From: Eumeta japonica | Lineage: Eukaryota; Arthropoda; Insecta; Lepidoptera; Psychidae | Length of the DNA stretch: 64,000 nucleotides | Assembly: GCA_005406025.1 (NCBI GenBank) | Contig: BGZK01001457.1 | Span: 62,001-126,000, forward strand | Reading direction: 5' to 3' | Part shown: piece after piece, positions 59,040 through 64,000 of the stretch | Position numbering within the stretch: the stretch's first letter is position 1 | How the letters are laid out: each line of letters opens with the position of its first letter | Notes under the pieces: model-generated | Databases searched by the model: none | Told to the model about the DNA's origin: nothing | What the model saw: the letters and a program-made list of their open reading frames with translations, nothing else | Position numbers and translations under genes: made by a program

Positions 59040-59726
59040 GAAGATGAATCTTGATATATAAAAATCCAGAGACACTATGGTTGTCCACGATCAACTCTAA
59101 AACAATTTAATGGATCTTCGTGAAACTTGACATTTGTGTAATTTGATCCAATTTAAGAGATCAGATAGTTTATATTCTGATAGGTGGCGTCGTTGTCGAG
59201 TACTTTTTTATTTTTTTCAGATTTCTCACCCAAAAATATACATAAACACAAATTTTAGTTGCCCTAGACCCTCGCCCTTCAATTGATATAAGATAGATTG
59301 ACAAAATAATCACCTACCAATTCGCACCACAACAAATTTAAATCTTATTATACTTTAAAACTTGTACTGGTTACGGTATCGAAGTTGAAAACGGGACGGG
59401 GAACAGCATCGAGTCAGGACCGAGTCCCAAATTGAAAACAAGACCGGGGACAAAATTGAGTGTGGGATCGGCGATCAGAATCGAGAGCATGATCAGGATC
59501 GAAATACAAAATATGGAGGAATTGTTTGCCCCCGGCTTCGCCCAAATCAGAAGTGTGATTGGCAGCGGAATCAGAATCGAAAGCGAGACCTGGCTTGAGA
59601 TTGAGATCGATCGATACAAAAGATGAAAAAAATACATTATAATGCCTTGCTGACGGAGTTGCGGACATTAACTATATAGGCAAGCCACCCACAAGAAAAA
59701 GGCAGAACGTCTGCTGGACCAGCTAG
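59040..59726 (+). mobile_element. Helitron-like cluster
   Basis: Text of 'gaccgagtcccaaattg', 'gatcggcgatcagaatcgag' type matches the 39.1-kb family, followed by CCAGCTAG and T at 59727. Several diverged copies may be nested. The frames at 59371-59668 are by-products of this text. Confidence 0.45.
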
Positions 59727-60301
59727 TGTATATATATATGTAAAAGTCGATATGTCTATGTATGTTCTCTATGAACTCTAAAACGATTGAACCAATTTTA
59801 ATTAAATTTCCAGAAAATCTTAAGATTAACCCAACGGGTAATCCTGTAAAGTTTGGTAGCGATTGGATCAACAATTTTTTTTTAAAGAATTGACGAGAAG
59901 CAAACAAGCATACGAGCCACCGTGATCAACATTGCCCATGGACACTCGCCATTCTGGAGGAATCACCAATGCATTGCTGATGGAGGAAGAAGTGAGCTAA
60001 TGGGGTAGGGAGGAGGCTTATGGAGGAAAGTTATAGCGTAATAGAAGGAGAGTGGGTCACCGGAACTCTCACTCACTCGACAAAACAAAACACTGGAAAC
60101 TGTTACTTCACACCTGCATTCTGTGAGAGTGTGGTATTGCACCGGTTGAACCGGCTCATTTACGTGCTGCAGCCAAGTTAACCATGGCATAGCTCTACCA
60201 CAATAAATAGCAATTTTGTGTCATATTTTCTCTAAAACTTAATCTAACATGACCACTCCCATCCATCCATCCATCCGTCCCGTCATCTGGCTACAGATAA
60301 T

Positions 60302-61710
60302 TAATGGTACACAATTCTCTCCTATGGAAGCTGATCTCTCAAAGGAGTGAATTAAATGCAAACGTAATTCATATCATGAAGAAACACATGGTACGCTATT
60401 TTAATCGGTATTTCGGCTTTAGCATGGAGCCGACTTCTTATAGAAGTGCAGTGGGTACAAGCATAACTATTTTTTTAAGAAACACATGAAACATTTTTAA
60501 TTTTGGTCGGCATTTTGTCCTTAGTGTGGAACCAACCTACTATAAAACTAAATTGAGTACATATATAATTCATATCATGAAGTACCATTTGAAACACTTA
60601 GTTTTGGTCGCCATTTTAGCCTTAGCATGGAGCCAACCTCATTGAAGTGCAATGGGTACAAGCATAGCTCATTTCATTAAGAAACACATAGAATATTATT
60701 GTTATGGTCGGCATTTTGGCATCAGCATGAAATTGATCTCGCTTAGAAATAAAATGAGTACAAACATTGTTCATATCGTGAAGAAACATATGAAACGTTG
60801 TAGTCTGCATTTCGGCCTTAGCATAAACCCGATCTCCCATTGGAGTAAATTCGAAAAAAATATAGGTTATATAAGAAACAAATGGAATACAATTAGCTTT
60901 TGGTCGGAATTTCCGCCTTAGCATGGACCCGATCTCCCATCGGAGTAAATTCGGTAGAAATATAGGAAATAAAAGGGATACAATTAGCTTTCGGTCAGAA
61001 TTTTGGCTTTAGCATAGAGCCAAAACCCCCCCTCGGAGTAAATTCGGTAGAAATATAGGTTAGTTATATAAGAAACAAAAGGGATACAATTAGTTTTCGG
61101 TCGAAATTTCGGCTTTAACATGGAGCCGAAACCTCGCCTCGGAGTAATTTCGGTAGAAATATAGGTTATACAAGAAATAAAAGGGATACAATTAGCTTTC
61201 GGTCGGAATTTTGGCTTTAGCATAGAGCCAAAACCCCCCCTCGGAGTAAATTCGGTAGAAATATAGGTTAGTTATATAAGAAACAAAAGGGATACAATTA
61301 GTTTTCGGTCGAAATTTCGGCTTTAACATGGAGCCGAAACCTCGCCTCGGAGTAATTTCGGTAGAAATATAGGTTATACAAGAAATAAAAGGGATACAAT
61401 TAGCTTTCGGTCGGAATTTTGGCTTTAGCATAGAGCCAAAACCCCCCCTCGGAGTAAATTCGGTAGAAATATGGGTTAGGTATATAAGAAACAAAAGGGA
61501 TACAATTAGTTTTCGGTCGAAATTTCGGCTTTAACATGGAGTCGAAACCTCGCCTCGGAGTAAATTCGGTAGAAATATAAGTTATATAAGAAACAAATGG
61601 GATACTATTAGCTTTTGGTCAGAATTTCGCCTTAGCATAGACCCGATTTCTCATCGAAGTGAATTCGATACAAATGTAATTCATATGATAAGAAAAAAAA
61701 AGGAACTATG
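60302..61710. repeat. Satellite array, ~102-120-bp units, with 208-bp higher-order part
   Basis: Diverged units from about 60302; from 60981 the units alternate: A at 60981, 61189, 61397 (106 bases) and B at 61087, 61295, 61503 (102 bases). A has cataga-gccaaaaccccccctc, B has acatggagccgaaacctcgc. Successive A units are almost identical, as are B units, while A and B differ more. The AB pair repeats every 208 bases. Confidence 0.95.
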
Positions 61711-63411
61711 GAATACGGCTATACGTAAAGAAATATGATTTATTAAAAATATTGTGCTCATTATTTTAGAAACTGATTTTGAACAAAGAAATTATTCATT
61801 GATATATTTAAAACAAAACATACAATTTTCTTTGTATATTTTATATGTTAAAATATACTTATGGTTTTTGCCTTTAAATTTATAATATAGAAAATAACTG
61901 AGACGATTTGGTTTTCATTTAAACAGTAAATTGAAATGCAAGTACTTTTTCAAAATTTAGATACACACAACTACATACAAATAAACACACATGCAGCACA
62001 ACATTAATAAAGACATTTGTACAAATTAATCAGAAGGAGAAAAGGAAAACAACATTTTTTTATTATTTTTATCTAATTAATGTCTACTTTGACAGTTTCT
62101 ATGTTTTTCTATAAGACTTACATCATTTTAATCCGTTAAAGAATTTTATTAGATTAAGCAATGATTTCTTATTATGTTACAATACAGTATAATGCAAAAT
62201 GTTATAATGCAAAATGAATAAGATAAAAAGCGCCATATGTATGACGTATTATAAGATATAAATTTTAATGCCCTTTCAACACAGTTCAAACCAAACAACA
62301 ATTTATATTTCATAGTTTTATTACAAATACCGGAAACATTGTCTAAAGACAATGTTGTTGCAGCTCATTTCTGTGACAACTTTGTATGTGATAGGACTTA
62401 TCTACATATCTCCATGCAAATACATATGTACTTGTATCAATCGCGTAATGAAGTTGAAATCAAGTGACTTTTGGAAGATTTTTTTAAAATTACTTAATGA
62501 TTACGCAAATTCCAATTACTACTGCAAAAATTATTCAAGAAAAATCAAGAAAATATTACTATAAAGACATTTAAAATCACCTCTATTAGCCTTTTCACGA
62601 GGTCAAGCTCATCATCACCTCCGCCTCTGCTAATATAGCCTCTCTTTCCTACAATTTTTTAATGCAATAAAATATTAACAAAGAACTGTAGACTACATGA
62701 TTTTCAATGTCTGATCAACTTTAGGTATTGCAGCCCCCACCACACAATAACCCAGAATGTAAGTCTACAAGTGGAAGCCATTGCAACTTGAAATAAAAAA
62801 ACATATATATCTCCGCAGAGGGATGCAGACATGTGACATTATAAAAATCTAACATAATAACAAATCAAAATCACACATTCAACATTTAATAATAGTGACA
62901 TGAACGTCATCAGGGTGCATTCAAATATTATACAAGCACATTTTCAACGATTTTAATTCCCTCTATATAAATGATCATAGATAAGAAAAACATGATCCCC
63001 TGTTTCATTTAGGCAGCCTACCACATTCAGCAGTGTAGACTTATATCAATTATCAAAGCTCTCATTCATTTCTAACAAGAAATATTTTAAGAAATTTAAT
63101 ACAACTATAACAAATATTGAATTGAAAACATTTTTATGTTTTGAAACCGTTTTTGTTTTTGAAAACATTTTATATCTTTATCCTATATAAAATTTAAAAT
63201 ATTCCCCATCCAAAATCTTTTATTAATAAAAAAGTGAACCCTTCCCAAATCTGCTAATTTAATACTTGAAGGCCCTCTTGTTATTGAAAATAAACATTTT
63301 AAAATCCAACTATTTCCTAAAGAAAAATTATAGTGTATATTAAATATAAAATGGAGTCCTATATATAGTATTTAGTCAAAATACATAGAATACATGACCT
63401 TGTTCTCGATC
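61711..63411. other. Non-coding, AT-rich
   Basis: No gene or repeat recognised. May be the 3' untranslated region of the proposed minus-strand neighbour. Confidence 0.5.
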
Positions 63412-63520
63412 CTAATCTGAATTTAGAATTGAAGCCTGATCAGCATTCATGTCATCGTCACTAACCATGACAATCTTTAATTTTATTCTTGAAGAGAAAT
63501 TGTGCATTTTTGTTTTCCTA
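63412..63520 (-). CDS. Possible last exon of a minus-strand gene
   Basis: Minus strand after an aaag acceptor: RKTKMHNFSSRIKLKIVMVS then DDDMNADQASILNSD and TAG. It enters in phase 2. A perfect donor (ATCG|gtaagtatg) lies upstream on the same strand at 63745-63743 and would leave phase 2 (CG + T = Arg), so the two could join. The 19-base exon this implies (63745-63763) is very small. The product is not recognised. The call rests on composition and phase only. Confidence 0.3.
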
Positions 63521-64000
63521 CTTTAAATATATTTAAAAAAAGATGAAACACATTTAAAAAACTATATACTAAACAGGAATTAAAACAATACACATGTATA
63601 GAGTGAATTTATTATATTAAAAACCCTTAAATCCTTGAAAGGACAAACTAAAACGTTAGAGAATTGATGTTGAAGTAACATTACTGGCACAACAGTAACC
63701 AGTATTGGTCTTGTGAAGTCAGAGATCATCAGATACATACTTACCGATCAAAAATATAAGTTTCTGATTATGTGACCACTGTATAGTATATCATAAACTG
63801 TATTATTATGTGGCACTGGCAAAATCCAATACACATGTGGAAAAATGTTATAATTAACTAGTATCTATAATTTTTTTCCTTTTCAGTCAGTTTTCTGTAT
63901 TAAAATTTTTAAAAAAGCTGTATATTTTAAATTGCGGCTGAAAATATGAAAAAAATGTTAATTGACAATATTGTAATAGACAGTTGATCTAGTTTCACTT

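Noticed and set aside
59371..59668. Overlapping 60-90-codon frames on both strands
   Set aside because: By-products of a repetitive 'gaatcgagatcgg' Helitron-like text.
60622..61494. Repeated peptide frames (FRPKANCIPF type) as a repeat protein
   Set aside because: They follow the satellite unit exactly; the alternating 106/102-base units are not multiples of three in one frame, and there is no start or splice context.
1..64000. CRISPR arrays, operons, rRNA or clear tRNA genes
   Set aside because: None seen; the spaced repeats present are eukaryotic satellites and transposons, and the only tRNA-like phrase is inside a SINE-like repeat.

Overview
The window reads as nuclear DNA of an insect, most likely a moth or butterfly. 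It is AT-rich, has short GC-rich exons with GT-AG borders split by introns of up to 11 kb, and is full of transposon relics of kinds common in Lepidoptera: Helitron-like elements with CTAG|T ends, mariner relics, small inverted-repeat elements and SINE-like repeats. No prokaryotic gene layout, CRISPR array or rRNA was seen.

Nearly the whole window is one plus-strand gene (about 1998-57561). It encodes a secreted thioester-containing protein of the alpha-2-macroglobulin / complement C3 / insect TEP family. I could join 27 exons with matching phases into an open frame of about 1,708 codons. The order is: signal peptide; macroglobulin domains with the YVQTDRPRYRPGD block; a bait-like segment; a WLW motif; the thioester block PRGCGEQNM; an alpha-helical thioester domain; the receptor-binding domain ending in IIDYYKP; and an unusual acidic tail of about 220 residues. 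A His lies 113 residues after the thioester Cys, at the place of the C3 catalytic His, which suggests complement-like chemistry. Three joints are odd: a GC-AG intron after the thioester exon, an in-frame TAG beside a perfect hairpin at the bait-region exon, and a non-obvious junction before the tail exon.

Region by region: 1-1997 is upstream DNA with a GC-rich patch near 1590-1710. Introns 1-3 (2093-24015) are long and repeat-laden. Exons 5-18 lie in 27.4-42.6 kb, and the thioester domain and C-terminal domains in 43.4-57.6 kb. Downstream, 57.6-60.3 kb holds repeats and 60.3-61.7 kb a tandem satellite with a 208-bp two-unit higher-order period. A possible terminal exon of a minus-strand neighbour lies at 63412-63520.

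The window is also notable for several near-perfect hairpins (15-27 bp arms, loops of a few bases), some next to splice sites, and for an exon-like piece (51632-51742) between two Helitron-like sequences that would fit the gene in phase. Everything here comes from reading the sequence; no alignment or database search was run.
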